Shown here piece after piece: positions 25,981-36,330 of a stretch of DNA of 64,000 bases. Position numbers and translations under genes: made by a program. Position 1 is the stretch's first letter; every line of letters starts with the position of its first letter. The stretch is from contig OZ220746.1 of the NCBI GenBank assembly GCA_965117025.1, positions 248,001 to 312,000 on the forward strand, read 5' to 3'. The stretch comes from VXPQ01 sp965117025. Its GTDB lineage: Bacteria; Bacteroidota; Rhodothermia; Rhodothermales; VXPQ01. The notes beneath the pieces are model-generated. The model had not been told where the DNA came from and ran no database searches. It saw only the letters and a program-made list of their open reading frames with translations.

Positions 25981-28900
25981 ATGAAATCCAGTAACAGCGA
26001 ACCAATCGCTATTATCGGAATGGCGTGCCGGTTCCCTGGCAGCAAAAATCTCTCCGGCTTCTGGAATCAACTCATCGAAGGCGGTAACGCCGTGGTCGAA
26101 GGTCCGCCCGGCACCGTCATCGGGCGTGCGGGGCGGCAGTTTCCCCGGTTCGCCGCGAAGAACGAGGCCATCCGTTTCGGGGCGTACGTCGAGGACCTCG
26201 ACCTGTTCGACGCGGAGTTCTTCCGTATTTCCCCGATCGAGGCGCAGATGCTCGATCCCCAGCAGCGCATGATGCTGGAGGTAAGCTGGTGGGCGCTCGA
26301 GGATGCGGCCATCGACCCCGGGAGCCTCAAGGGCAGCCGAACCGGCGTGTATGCCGGCATCAGCATCATGGACTACCGGGAGATGGCGATCTTTGATCCC
26401 GACTCTAACGAGGCCGCGGCCGGGCTCTACGCCGCCACCGGCAACGCCCTGAACACGGCGATCGGCCGAGTGTCCTTCGTTCTCGGTCTGGAAGGGCCGT
26501 CGATGGCGATCGACACCGCCTGCTCGTCCTCGCTGGTCGCCATCCACCAGGCCGTGGCGGGGCTCCAGCGTCGCGAGGCGGACCTGATTCTGGCTGGCGG
26601 CGTTCATGCCCAGTTCGCCGGACGGCCGCTCGAGTTGCGCGCCAACGCGGGAATGCTGTCGCCCACGGGCCAGTGCTGGACCTTCGACGCGGCTGCCGAC
26701 GGTTTCGTCTCCGGCGAGGGCTGCGGCCTGATCGTCCTCAAGCGCCTCAGCGACGCACAAGCGGACGGTGACCGGATCTGGGCCGTCATTCCCGGCTCGG
26801 CGGTCAATCAGGACGGCGCCAGCCAGGGCTTGACCGTGCCCAGCGCTCCATCTCAGGGGAAGGCGATGGAGGAGGCCCTCGAGCGCGCCGGCGCCTCCCC
26901 CTCCGATGTCGACTACCTGGAGGCCCACGGCACCGGTACGATCGTCGGCGATCCCATCGAACTGAACGCGGCGGCAGCCGTCTACGGACGCGAGCGCGAC
27001 GCGGAACATCCCCTGCTGGTGGGCTCCGTCAAGACGAACATCGGACATACCGGACCCGCCGCGGGAGTGGCCGGACTCATCAAGACCGTGCTGGCAATGC
27101 GGCACGGCGTCATTCCCCGACACCTGAACTTCACCAATCCAAACCCGAGAATAGACTGGGATAGCCTTCCCGTTCGCGTCACGGACGAGATGACGGACTG
27201 GCCTCTCCATCCCGATCGGCCCCGCCTGGCCGGCGTCAACTCGTTCGGTTGGTCAGGGACCAACGGCCATGTGCTTGTACAGGGCCATGAAGAACTTGAA
27301 GCTGAGACCGGCGCCGCTCGCACCTCCTTCCCCACTGGCCTGCGCCTGCCCGTCAGTGCCCGGGCCGAACCGGACGAGGAACCGGGGGTCCGGGAGACCC
27401 GCTTCCTGCCACTCTCGGCCAGGTCGCCCGAGGCCCTGCGCGACATGGCCGGACGCTACCTGTCCTGGCTCGACGAAGAGACGGACCCGGACCTCCCGGA
27501 TCTGGTTTGGACGGCTGCAGTCGGGAGGAGCCACTTCGCGCACCGGGCCGGCCTCGTCTTCAGCGACCCCGCTCAACTCCGGCAACAACTGGAGAACCTG
27601 GCCGCCGGAGAAGGCGACGAATCGCCCCGGGAAGCGAAAAAGGTGGCCTTTGTCTTCACCGGCCAAGCCAGTCAATGGCCAGGAATGGGCAAGACCCTGT
27701 ACGAACAGGAGCCCGTGTTTCGCTCGGTGCTCGACCGCTGCAACCGGATGATCTTAGAGGACCGCGGAGTCTCCCTGCTTGATGTCATGTTCGGAGAGAA
27801 CGGGACCGACGGCCTGCTCGACGAACCGACCTGGACCCAGCCCGCCGTTTACTCCCTGGAATGCGCGCTGGTTGCGCTCTGGGACAGCATCGGCGTCAAA
27901 CCGGACGTGGTCGTGGGTCACAGTCTGGGCGAGATCGCGGCGGCCCGGGCGGCGGGCGGCTTCACTCTCGAGCAGGGTCTTCGATACGCCGCCGCCCGTG
28001 GCGCCTTGATGGGCACCACGCGAGCCGACGGCGCGATGGCCGCCGTCTTCGCCCCTGCCTCTCGCGTTGCCGAAGCGGTGGCGGACCACAACGCCGGCTC
28101 GGACGACAAGGACCTCTCCGTTGCCGTCGACAATGGAGCGCAGCAGGTGGTGAGCGGGCCAGCCGCTGAACTCGAGGCGGTGCTCGCCCGATTCGAAGCC
28201 GAGGGCGTCAAGACGCACCGACTGCGGCGGAGCCCCGCCTATCACAGCGCTTTGATCGAACCGGCCCTGGACGAGCTGGAAGCCGCCGTCCGGGAGATCG
28301 CGCCCTCGCCTCCGGCCCTCTCCGTCCCTCTGGTCAGCAACATCACCGGCCGGTTGCTCGAACCGGACGCTCGCATGGACGCCGCGTATTGGCGGCGCCA
28401 CGCGCGCAACCCGGTGGCGTTTCGGGCCAGCGTCGAGACCCTGGCGGAGATGGGAGTGGATGCAGTCGTGGAGATCGGCCCCCACGCCGTGCTGGGGCCC
28501 GTGGTCTCTATGATCTGGCCCACGTCGACCCCAGGGGGATCCCCGCCGCTTCTCGCCAGTCTGCGGCGTCCGCCCCGCGACGCCGAGGAGCCATCCATCG
28601 ACACCAGCGGCGGCTTCACCGAAGCGGTTGCCGCTGCCTACGAGGCCGGCCTCGACATCGAGTTCGAGGGCCTGTTCGCGGGCGAGGCGAGGCGCCGGAT
28701 CACCCTGCCTGGGTATCCGTTCCAGCGCATCCAGCATTGGGTCCGGACATCGAAGCGCCGCCACAAGGCCGACGGACATCCGCTGCTCGGCGAGCGGCAC
28801 GAGTCACCCCGCGGCGAAGTCATGTTCGAGACGGAAGTGTTCGCCTCCGATCCCGCGTGGCTGCTGGATCACCTGGTGTACGAGCAGGTGGTCGTCCCCG

Positions 28901-31900
28901 GCGGGCTCCATGGTGGCATGGCGGTCTCCGTGGCGCTGAGTCAGGGCGACGGACCAGCAGTCGTGGACGAGCTGCAGATCTACAGCCCGCTGATGCTCGA
29001 CGAGGAGGATCCGGAAAGCGGAGGGAACAGCGGAGGCCGCACCCTGCAGTTCGTTCTGGACGGCTCGGACGACCTCGCCGAACGCCCCTTCGAGATCTTC
29101 ACCAAGGGAGAGGGCGAGGAGAACTGGACCCTTCATGCCGGCGGTCGACTCTCCTCGGGAAGACCGGACCTCGAACCGCTTCCCCCGCTCGACCCGGAGG
29201 CGCTCAAGGCCGAGTTGACGCCCCAGGATCCCGTGGCGTTCTACCGGATGCGGTCCGCGACCGGCATCTACCTCGGCCCGTCCTACCACACGATCGAGTC
29301 CGCCTGGGCAACGGAAGGCGAGGCCCTGGCCACACTCGCGCTCAACGATTCCGTCGATGCGACGGGGATGGAACTGCATCCCCTGCTGCTGGACGGTTGT
29401 TTCCAGGTTCTTTCGCTGGCCCGCCACCACACCGTTTCCGAGCAGGGGGCGGTGTACATGCCCTTCGGCTGGCAGCGGCTATGGGTGGCGGGGCCGATGC
29501 CGACCAGACTGCTCTGCCACGCAACCGTGAGGACATCCGCCGCGCGGAACGGAGCGAGCGCCACGTCTTCCGACCCCCCCGAAGTCGTGACGGGGGACGT
29601 TCGGTTCTACTCCACCGAAGGGGCGCCCCTCGGCGGCCTGTTCGGCTTCACTGTCAAGCGAGCCACCCGCGGCGCCCTCCTCTCGTCCAGGACCGGGCTG
29701 AAGGACCTGCTGTACGAGGTCGCCTGGCGGGAGCAACCACTGGACGTAATCCTGCCCGCCGCGGACTTTCTGGCCAGCCCGGCAATGATCGCCAGCCAGT
29801 CGCGCACGCTTGCCGATCACCTGGCGGACCGCGACGTCGAAGCAGCGGACCGAGTCACCCTGCTCTGGAACCTCCAGCGACTGTCCCAGGCCTACGTCCT
29901 CTCGGCGCTCGAGGAAATGGGGTGGCAGTGCCGGGCGGAAACGAAGGTCTCGGCCGAGGAGCTTCGCCGCGAACTGAACGTCGTCGACGAGCACCGTCGC
30001 CTGTTCCGCCGGCTCTTGGCCATCCTGTCCGAGGCAGGTATTCTGAGCCACTCCGACGGGGGCTATGTCGTAGCAGCCGGAGCCGACGACTTGCTCCCGG
30101 ACGAAACCCTGGCGGACCCTGAACGTCTCGCCGAGGAGCTTCGGGAAAAGCACCCCCACGGCGCCAACGAACTCGGCCTGCTCAGCCGCTGCGGCCCGGC
30201 TCTCGCCGATGTGCTCCAGGGCAACACGGATCCGATGACCCTGCTGTTCAGCGATGAAGGGCCCGGCGCGGCGGGCGTGTACCTCCAGGCGCCGGCCAAC
30301 CGCGCCGCGAACCGGATGCTCGGAGATGCCGTCGAGGCGGTCATCTCCGACCTGCCGGAGGATCGCCGACTGCGGGTACTGGAAATCGGAGCGGGGACCG
30401 GGTCCGCCACCGAGGCGGTTCTTCCGCGCCTGCCTTCCGACCGGGTCGACTACACCTTCACCGACATCTCGGCAGGCTTCTTCTCACAGGCCGAAGAGCG
30501 CCTGGCCGCGACCGGCGCGGCGATCGAGTACAGGCGCCTGGACATCGAGGCGGCGCCGGCGGCACAGGGCTTCGATGCGCACACCTACGACCTGGTCATC
30601 GCCGCGAACGTGCTGCACGCAACCCGGGACCTCGGAGAGACACTCTCCCACTGCCGCGACCTTCTCGCCCCGTCGGGCCAGTTGGTCGCACTCGAAGGTC
30701 TTCGGCACCGGACCTGGCAGGACCTGACCTTCGGCCTCCTGGACGGGTGGTGGCGCTTCGCCGACATTTACCGGACCGAGCATGCCTTCGCCAAGCCAGC
30801 CGAGTGGCGCCGGGCACTGAGCGACGCCGGTTTCTCCGACGTGGAGTTCCTGGGAACCCGCGATCCGGACACCGACGAACACCTCGGTTCGAGCGTCATC
30901 CTCGCCCGGGGCCCGGCCGATGTGGCCCAGGCGCCCGGCGCCTGGGTCATCGCGGCGGACGGCGCTGACACAGCGGAGCAACTCGCCGCTGAGCTGGCCT
31001 CCCGCAACCAGACGGTCCTTCTGGCCTGCGCCGAAGGCGATGCCGGCAGTCGCCTCCCGGAAGTTCCCGGCGTCACGACGGCCGTCCTGGAACCCACGGA
31101 CCGCGAAGCCTGGCGGTCGCTGCTGGAGGGGTTGCCCGAGGAACCGCCTCTCAGGGGCGTCGTGCACCTCATGGCCCTGGATGGACACGGAGCGTCGGCA
31201 TCCACGGACGAGATGGCGGAGGACGTAACCCATGCCGCGTCCACGGCGCTGGCTCTCGCACAGGGCGCCACCGACGCCGGCGTCGTCCCGATCAAGGGCA
31301 TCTGGTTCGTTACCCGCGGCGCGCAGGTTCTCAAGCAGGACCTGCTGGGAAGAACGTCCGGCGAACTCGCCGGCGCCGCCGTCTGGGGCTTCGGAAAAAC
31401 GATGTCCTGGGAAGCGTCCCACCTTCAGCCGAGACTAATCGACCTGGATCCTTGCCCGGGAACACCGGCGGCCTCGGAACTCGCCCAGGAACTCCTGTTC
31501 GCCGATTCGGAAACCCTCATCACCCACCGGGGAGGCGTCCGTCGGGCCGCGCGCCTGACCCGGCCCGGCGCCGACGACTCACGTCTCGCCCTGCCGGAGG
31601 ACCCCGATTGGGTGGTCGGCGCCGAGGATCCGGAGGCCGGCCTGACCACTCTCCGGGCGAAGCCGAGATCCCGTCCCGGTCTCGAACCCGGCGAGGTCCG
31701 AGTCGCCGTCGAAGCGATGGGCCTCAATTTCGTCGACGCACTTATGAGCATCGGTGCGGTTCCCGCCAGAGGCGAGATCGGACGCGAGATGGTCGGCCGG
31801 ATTCTGGAGACTGCCGAGGATATTGAGGGGCACTCGATCGGCGATCGGGTGGCCGGCATGGGATTTGGTTCGTTTACCCCGGAGATGGTCACCAAGGCGG

Positions 31901-34900
31901 TGCTGGTGGCACCCGCTCCAGCCGGCCTTCCGCCGACAGCCCTCGCGACTGTGCCGATTTGTTTCGTCACCGCCGAACTTGCGTTCCGGATAGCGGAGCT
32001 CAAGGATGGCGAACGCGTATTGATTCATGCCGGAGCCGGAGGTGTGGGCCTTGCCGCGATTCAACTGGCCCAGACCACCGGCGCCGAAGTCTTCGCGACC
32101 GCCAGTGCAGCCAAGCAGCCTTTCCTCCGCTCCCTCGGCGTGGCCCACGTATTTGACAGCCGGCAAACCCGGTTCGGAGTCGACATCCTGGAGGCGACGG
32201 ACGGCGAGGGCGTTGCTGTCGTGTTGAACAGCTTGACAAGCGAGGGGTTCATCGAAGCAAGCCTTTCCTGTTTGGGCCAAGGTGGCCGCTTTGTCGAAAT
32301 CGGCAAGCGGGGCATCTGGAGCAAACAGGAGATGTCGATGTCGCGCCCCGATGTCGCATATTTCATCCTTGACGTGGATGAATTGAAGCGGATCGACCCG
32401 GCCCGCGCCGGTGCTTCTCTCTCCCGGGTCATGGACCGTCTGGCAGCCGGCGAGTTGTCCCCCTTGCCGCATACGGTCTGGCCGCTCTGCGAGATCGAAT
32501 CAGCGATGGACGCCATGCGGGGCGCCCGGCATACCGGCAAAAACGTCCTCCGCATGCCATTGCTCGCCAGGGGCCGTCTCCGGCCCGACCGCGCCTATCT
32601 CGTCACCGGTGGCCTGGGCGGAATCGGCTGTGCGGTCGCTCGCTGGCTGGCCAAGCAGGGCGCCGGCACGGTCGTTCTCAACGGCCGCCGGGATCCCGAT
32701 CCGGAGGCCAAAGCGGTTATCCGCGAGCTTCGGGAAGCCGGCGCCGATGTGCGGGTGGAGATCGCCGACGTCACGGACTTCGCCGCCGTCGACGCCATGC
32801 TCGGTCGCATCGATCAAGGTCCGAAGCCGCTCGGAGGCATCATCCACAGCGTGGGCGTCCTCTCCGACGGCATCATCGAGAACCAGACCTGGGACCGCTT
32901 CGAGCAGGTGCTGTGGCCGAAGATCCTCGGCGCCTGGCATCTACATCAGGCCACCAGCACCAGAGAGCTCGACCTGTTCGTCCTGTTCTCCAGCGGGATC
33001 GGCGTGGTCGGAAACCCCGGGCAGTCGAATCACTCCGCCGCCAACGCCTTCCTCGACCAGCTCGCCGCCCACCGACGCGGTCTGGGCCTCCCCGGCCAGT
33101 CGATCGCCTGGGGGGCCTGGTCAGGCATCGGGGAAGCGGAAGAGCAGCGGGAGAGGATCAGGAGACGCTTCGACCACACCGCGGCAGAGTGGATCACTCC
33201 TGAACAGGGCATCGAGGCACTTGATCGGCTGATCAGGCAGGACGCGACCGCGTCCATGGTCACAGCGACCGACTGGTCCATCATCGCCGAAGAGTCCGGG
33301 ACACCACCCCCGTTCTTCGACGAGCTGCTGGCTACGAGGAAGATGCGACGCCGGCAGACCGAGGAGCCGGCCGCCTCCAGCGGCCTGATGGTACAGCTAC
33401 GGGAGGCACCATCGGAAGAGAAACGAAACCTGCTGGAGGCGTTCATCCAGCAGGAGTTGCAGGCCGTGCTGCACCTCCCGTCGCCGCCGTCGGCGACGGT
33501 GGGCTTCTTTGACCTGGGCATGGATTCGCTGATGGCGGTGGAGTTGCGGAACCGGCTGAACCGGGCCTTCGCAGGCGAGTACACGACGTCCAACACGATC
33601 GTCTTCGACTACCCCAGCACCGCGGAACTCGCCGGCCATCTGACCGGCGAGATCGAGGCTCTCACCGGCGCGCCCCGCGTTCGCAAGAAACCCGTCGCAC
33701 GACCTCGTCAGATGACTCGGCCAGAGCAGCAGGGCATCGCTATCGTCGGCATGGCCTGCCGTTTCCCCGGCGCCCCGGATGTGTCGACCTACTGGGAGCA
33801 ACTCCTGTCGGGCGCCGATCTCGTCACGGAGGGACGTACCGGGTTCGACTACTGGCTCGACCGCGTCGGCGATCCCGAGGCCAACCACCCGGCCTATCGC
33901 TGGGGCGGCTTCGTCGGGGGTCTCGAGCTGTTCGACGCCGGGTTCTTCGGCATCAGGCCGATCGCGGCGAAGACGATGGACCCCCAGCAGAGGATGCTAC
34001 TGGAGACGAGTTGGCAGGCCCTGGAGGATGCCGGGGTCGATCCCGAAGGACTCAGGGGCAGCCGCACCGGCGTGTTTGCCGGGCTGGGCGTGAGCGAGTA
34101 CCGGGACCTGATGATTGCAAGCGGCTCGGACGGCGGTTCCCTCGGTACGATGTCCAGCACCACGGTCGGCCGGGTCGCCTTCACACTCGGTCTCATGGGC
34201 CCTGCCATGCCCTTCGTGCTGCAGTGTGCATCGTCGCTCGCAGCCGTCCACGCCGCGGCTACGGCGCTGGAGCGCGGCGAGGTGGACCTGGCGCTGGCCG
34301 GCGGAGTCAACGCGATCTTCTCCCCCAACTTCAGCAGATTCCTGCTCGAGCACGGTCTGCTGGCGTCGAGTGGACGCTGCGCCACGTTCGATGCTTCGGC
34401 GGAAGGCTATGTCCGCGGCGAGGGATGCGGCGTCCTCCTCCTCAAAAGGCTGAGCGAAGCAGAGGCCGCCGGCGATCGAATCTGGGCGGTCATCAGGGGC
34501 TCGGCCGTGAACCACAACGGCACCGCCGCGGAACTGACGATGCCGAGCGGTCCCGCCCAGCAGCAGGTTATCGAGGAGGCGCTGTCTCGCGCTGGCGTCG
34601 CCCCGGCCGATGTCGACTACCTGGAGGCCCACGGCGCCGGATCGGAGATCGGCGACTCCATCGAGGTACAGGCTTCGGCCACCATCTACGGCCGCGAGCG
34701 GGACGCTGATCGCCCGCTGCTGATCGGGACGGTGAAGACAAACATGGGGCACCTTGAATCGGCCGCGGGCATCGCGGGACTGATAAAGGTCGTTCTCGCC
34801 ATGCGTCATGGAGTCATTCCGAAGCACTTGCACTTCGAAACGCCGAACCCGGAGGTGGACTGGGATCGGTTGCCCGTGCGTGTCGTGTCCGAACGAACGC

Positions 34901-36291
34901 ACTGGCCGCCGGCCAACGGCCGTCCGGCTCGCGCCGGAGTCAGCGCCTTCGGCATCTCCGGGATGAATGCGCACATCGTTGTGGAGGGCTACGCCCTGCC
35001 GGGCGACGACTCCGAGCCCGGTGAAGAATTCGGCCCCTCGGGAGAACCGACACCCGTTGCCGTCTCTGTTTCCGAGCCCGTCGCCGATCCGCGAGCCGAC
35101 GGCGTAGACCGTGACTCACGACGGACCCGAATTCTGCCGCTCTCCGCGAAATCCGAGAGCGCCCTGCGGTCGCTCGCCGGACGCTTCCTCGACTGGGTCG
35201 ACGGACGTGGCGGCGCCCTCGGGTCCGACGATAGCGGGGCGGGTCCGCTCCTGTCCGATATGGCATGGACCGCCGGCATCGGCCGCAGTCACTTCCCGCA
35301 CCGCGCCGCGCTCGTTTTCCGGGACGGAGCATCGCTGGTCGACGGCCTCCGGGAGCTCTCCGAAGCGAACGGGCGACCGGGACCGTTGGAAGCGACGAAT
35401 GTCGCCTTCGTCTACACTGGCCGGGACAGCCGGTGGACTGGCATGGGCGCGGCGCTCTACCGGACCGAGCCAGTGGTTCGGGCGGTTCTCGACCGCTGCG
35501 ACGAGGTGCTCCGGAAGGAACGCGGCGAATCGCTCCTGGAGATCATGTTCGGGCAGAAGGATACTTCGGGAGATCTCGACGATCCAGCCTGGGCCTACCC
35601 GGCTGTCTACGCGCTCGAGTGCTCGCTGACTGCTCTCTGGTCAAGCATCGGAATCCGGCCGAGTGTCGTCGTCGGGTTCGACGCAGGTGAGTTCGCGGCG
35701 GCCCGGACCGCCCGCATCTTCGACCTGGAAGATGGTCTCCGCCTGGCGGCAACCGCGGGCGAGTCAGTGACGGCGGAAGGACCCGCGGACGGTATGGAGC
35801 AGCTCGCCGGAAACCTGGTCCTCGAACGCCCTTCCCTCACAGTGATCCGCGGTACCGACGGTCGCCCGCTGGCGGCGAACGAGGCGCTTGCCGCTTCCTT
35901 CTGGCTCCAGCGCGATGAGGCGCCCGCCAAACCGGAAGCAAGTGCCGCGACTCTGGCGAACCGCGGAGTTGAGGTCATGCTGGAAATCGGCCCGCGACGG
36001 TCTCTGGCTCCGGCGATCGCAGACGCCTGGCCGACCTCCGACGCCGAAGCTACCGGTGACGAAGGAACCAACAGCGCCCCACTCGTGCTGGCGAGCCTGC
36101 AATCACCGTCCGGCGAAGCCGCAGAGAACTGCCCCGGCAGCGGCTTCCTCGAAGCCGCTGCCGCCGCCTACGAGGCCGGACTACCCGTCTCCTTCGCGGG
36201 CCTCTTCGCCGGCGAGAATCGCCGCCGGATCTCACTGCCCGGATATCCCTTCGAGCGTAGACGCTACTGGGTGGATTCTGCGAAACGATAG
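25981..36291 (+). CDS. Type I PKS 2: KS-AT-DH-MT-psiKR-ER-KR-ACP-KS-AT(inactive)
   Basis: A 3436-residue paralogue of PKS1 with the same domain order. KS 8-430 has Cys near 180 in DTACSSS and HGTGT, but NIGHTGPAAG in place of NIGHLES. AT 545-830 has GHSLGE near 647 and AYHS. DH 935-1220 has HLVYEQVVVP (Glu where Gly is usual) and LDGCFQ near 1137. C-methyltransferase 1410-1630 has LEIGAGTGSATEA. A structural KR follows; ER is 1880-2195 (HAGAGGVGLAA); KR is 2205-2410 with GQSNHSAANAFLD; ACP is near 2514 (GMDSLM). The second KS starts near 2585 (VLQCASS, HGAGS). The terminal AT remnant reads GFDAGE near 3232, lacks the catalytic Ser and has the same internal deletion as PKS1. The end, GYPFERRRYWVDSAKR, is at the same boundary. 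Codon use is more strongly G/C-ending than in PKS1. The gene is convergent with hydrolase copy 2. Confidence 0.95.
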   Translation: MKSSNSEPIAIIGMACRFPGSKNLSGFWNQLIEGGNAVVEGPPGTVIGRAGRQFPRFAAKNEAIRFGAYVEDLDLFDAEFFRISPIEAQMLDPQQRMMLEVSWWALEDAAIDPGSLKGSRTGVYAGISIMDYREMAIFDPDSNEAAAGLYAATGNALNTAIGRVSFVLGLEGPSMAIDTACSSSLVAIHQAVAGLQRREADLILAGGVHAQFAGRPLELRANAGMLSPTGQCWTFDAAADGFVSGEGCGLIVLKRLSDAQADGDRIWAVIPGSAVNQDGASQGLTVPSAPSQGKAMEEALERAGASPSDVDYLEAHGTGTIVGDPIELNAAAAVYGRERDAEHPLLVGSVKTNIGHTGPAAGVAGLIKTVLAMRHGVIPRHLNFTNPNPRIDWDSLPVRVTDEMTDWPLHPDRPRLAGVNSFGWSGTNGHVLVQGHEELEAETGAARTSFPTGLRLPVSARAEPDEEPGVRETRFLPLSARSPEALRDMAGRYLSWLDEETDPDLPDLVWTAAVGRSHFAHRAGLVFSDPAQLRQQLENLAAGEGDESPREAKKVAFVFTGQASQWPGMGKTLYEQEPVFRSVLDRCNRMILEDRGVSLLDVMFGENGTDGLLDEPTWTQPAVYSLECALVALWDSIGVKPDVVVGHSLGEIAAARAAGGFTLEQGLRYAAARGALMGTTRADGAMAAVFAPASRVAEAVADHNAGSDDKDLSVAVDNGAQQVVSGPAAELEAVLARFEAEGVKTHRLRRSPAYHSALIEPALDELEAAVREIAPSPPALSVPLVSNITGRLLEPDARMDAAYWRRHARNPVAFRASVETLAEMGVDAVVEIGPHAVLGPVVSMIWPTSTPGGSPPLLASLRRPPRDAEEPSIDTSGGFTEAVAAAYEAGLDIEFEGLFAGEARRRITLPGYPFQRIQHWVRTSKRRHKADGHPLLGERHESPRGEVMFETEVFASDPAWLLDHLVYEQVVVPGGLHGGMAVSVALSQGDGPAVVDELQIYSPLMLDEEDPESGGNSGGRTLQFVLDGSDDLAERPFEIFTKGEGEENWTLHAGGRLSSGRPDLEPLPPLDPEALKAELTPQDPVAFYRMRSATGIYLGPSYHTIESAWATEGEALATLALNDSVDATGMELHPLLLDGCFQVLSLARHHTVSEQGAVYMPFGWQRLWVAGPMPTRLLCHATVRTSAARNGASATSSDPPEVVTGDVRFYSTEGAPLGGLFGFTVKRATRGALLSSRTGLKDLLYEVAWREQPLDVILPAADFLASPAMIASQSRTLADHLADRDVEAADRVTLLWNLQRLSQAYVLSALEEMGWQCRAETKVSAEELRRELNVVDEHRRLFRRLLAILSEAGILSHSDGGYVVAAGADDLLPDETLADPERLAEELREKHPHGANELGLLSRCGPALADVLQGNTDPMTLLFSDEGPGAAGVYLQAPANRAANRMLGDAVEAVISDLPEDRRLRVLEIGAGTGSATEAVLPRLPSDRVDYTFTDISAGFFSQAEERLAATGAAIEYRRLDIEAAPAAQGFDAHTYDLVIAANVLHATRDLGETLSHCRDLLAPSGQLVALEGLRHRTWQDLTFGLLDGWWRFADIYRTEHAFAKPAEWRRALSDAGFSDVEFLGTRDPDTDEHLGSSVILARGPADVAQAPGAWVIAADGADTAEQLAAELASRNQTVLLACAEGDAGSRLPEVPGVTTAVLEPTDREAWRSLLEGLPEEPPLRGVVHLMALDGHGASASTDEMAEDVTHAASTALALAQGATDAGVVPIKGIWFVTRGAQVLKQDLLGRTSGELAGAAVWGFGKTMSWEASHLQPRLIDLDPCPGTPAASELAQELLFADSETLITHRGGVRRAARLTRPGADDSRLALPEDPDWVVGAEDPEAGLTTLRAKPRSRPGLEPGEVRVAVEAMGLNFVDALMSIGAVPARGEIGREMVGRILETAEDIEGHSIGDRVAGMGFGSFTPEMVTKAVLVAPAPAGLPPTALATVPICFVTAELAFRIAELKDGERVLIHAGAGGVGLAAIQLAQTTGAEVFATASAAKQPFLRSLGVAHVFDSRQTRFGVDILEATDGEGVAVVLNSLTSEGFIEASLSCLGQGGRFVEIGKRGIWSKQEMSMSRPDVAYFILDVDELKRIDPARAGASLSRVMDRLAAGELSPLPHTVWPLCEIESAMDAMRGARHTGKNVLRMPLLARGRLRPDRAYLVTGGLGGIGCAVARWLAKQGAGTVVLNGRRDPDPEAKAVIRELREAGADVRVEIADVTDFAAVDAMLGRIDQGPKPLGGIIHSVGVLSDGIIENQTWDRFEQVLWPKILGAWHLHQATSTRELDLFVLFSSGIGVVGNPGQSNHSAANAFLDQLAAHRRGLGLPGQSIAWGAWSGIGEAEEQRERIRRRFDHTAAEWITPEQGIEALDRLIRQDATASMVTATDWSIIAEESGTPPPFFDELLATRKMRRRQTEEPAASSGLMVQLREAPSEEKRNLLEAFIQQELQAVLHLPSPPSATVGFFDLGMDSLMAVELRNRLNRAFAGEYTTSNTIVFDYPSTAELAGHLTGEIEALTGAPRVRKKPVARPRQMTRPEQQGIAIVGMACRFPGAPDVSTYWEQLLSGADLVTEGRTGFDYWLDRVGDPEANHPAYRWGGFVGGLELFDAGFFGIRPIAAKTMDPQQRMLLETSWQALEDAGVDPEGLRGSRTGVFAGLGVSEYRDLMIASGSDGGSLGTMSSTTVGRVAFTLGLMGPAMPFVLQCASSLAAVHAAATALERGEVDLALAGGVNAIFSPNFSRFLLEHGLLASSGRCATFDASAEGYVRGEGCGVLLLKRLSEAEAAGDRIWAVIRGSAVNHNGTAAELTMPSGPAQQQVIEEALSRAGVAPADVDYLEAHGAGSEIGDSIEVQASATIYGRERDADRPLLIGTVKTNMGHLESAAGIAGLIKVVLAMRHGVIPKHLHFETPNPEVDWDRLPVRVVSERTHWPPANGRPARAGVSAFGISGMNAHIVVEGYALPGDDSEPGEEFGPSGEPTPVAVSVSEPVADPRADGVDRDSRRTRILPLSAKSESALRSLAGRFLDWVDGRGGALGSDDSGAGPLLSDMAWTAGIGRSHFPHRAALVFRDGASLVDGLRELSEANGRPGPLEATNVAFVYTGRDSRWTGMGAALYRTEPVVRAVLDRCDEVLRKERGESLLEIMFGQKDTSGDLDDPAWAYPAVYALECSLTALWSSIGIRPSVVVGFDAGEFAAARTARIFDLEDGLRLAATAGESVTAEGPADGMEQLAGNLVLERPSLTVIRGTDGRPLAANEALAASFWLQRDEAPAKPEASAATLANRGVEVMLEIGPRRSLAPAIADAWPTSDAEATGDEGTNSAPLVLASLQSPSGEAAENCPGSGFLEAAAAAYEAGLPVSFAGLFAGENRRRISLPGYPFERRRYWVDSAKR

Positions 36292-36330
36292 ACGGCCTGA
36301 CTGTCCGAATCCCGAATCGGGCCGGCGCCG

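Noticed and set aside
28389..30122. 577-aa plus-strand frame inside PKS2
   Set aside because: Arg/Gly/Pro-rich shift of the PKS2 frame in G+C-rich DNA; the PKS2 domains are uninterrupted.
14762..36291. Trans-AT PKS
   Set aside because: Each PKS has an intact in-line AT with GHSxGE in its first module; only the terminal AT is dead, and no free AT gene is present.
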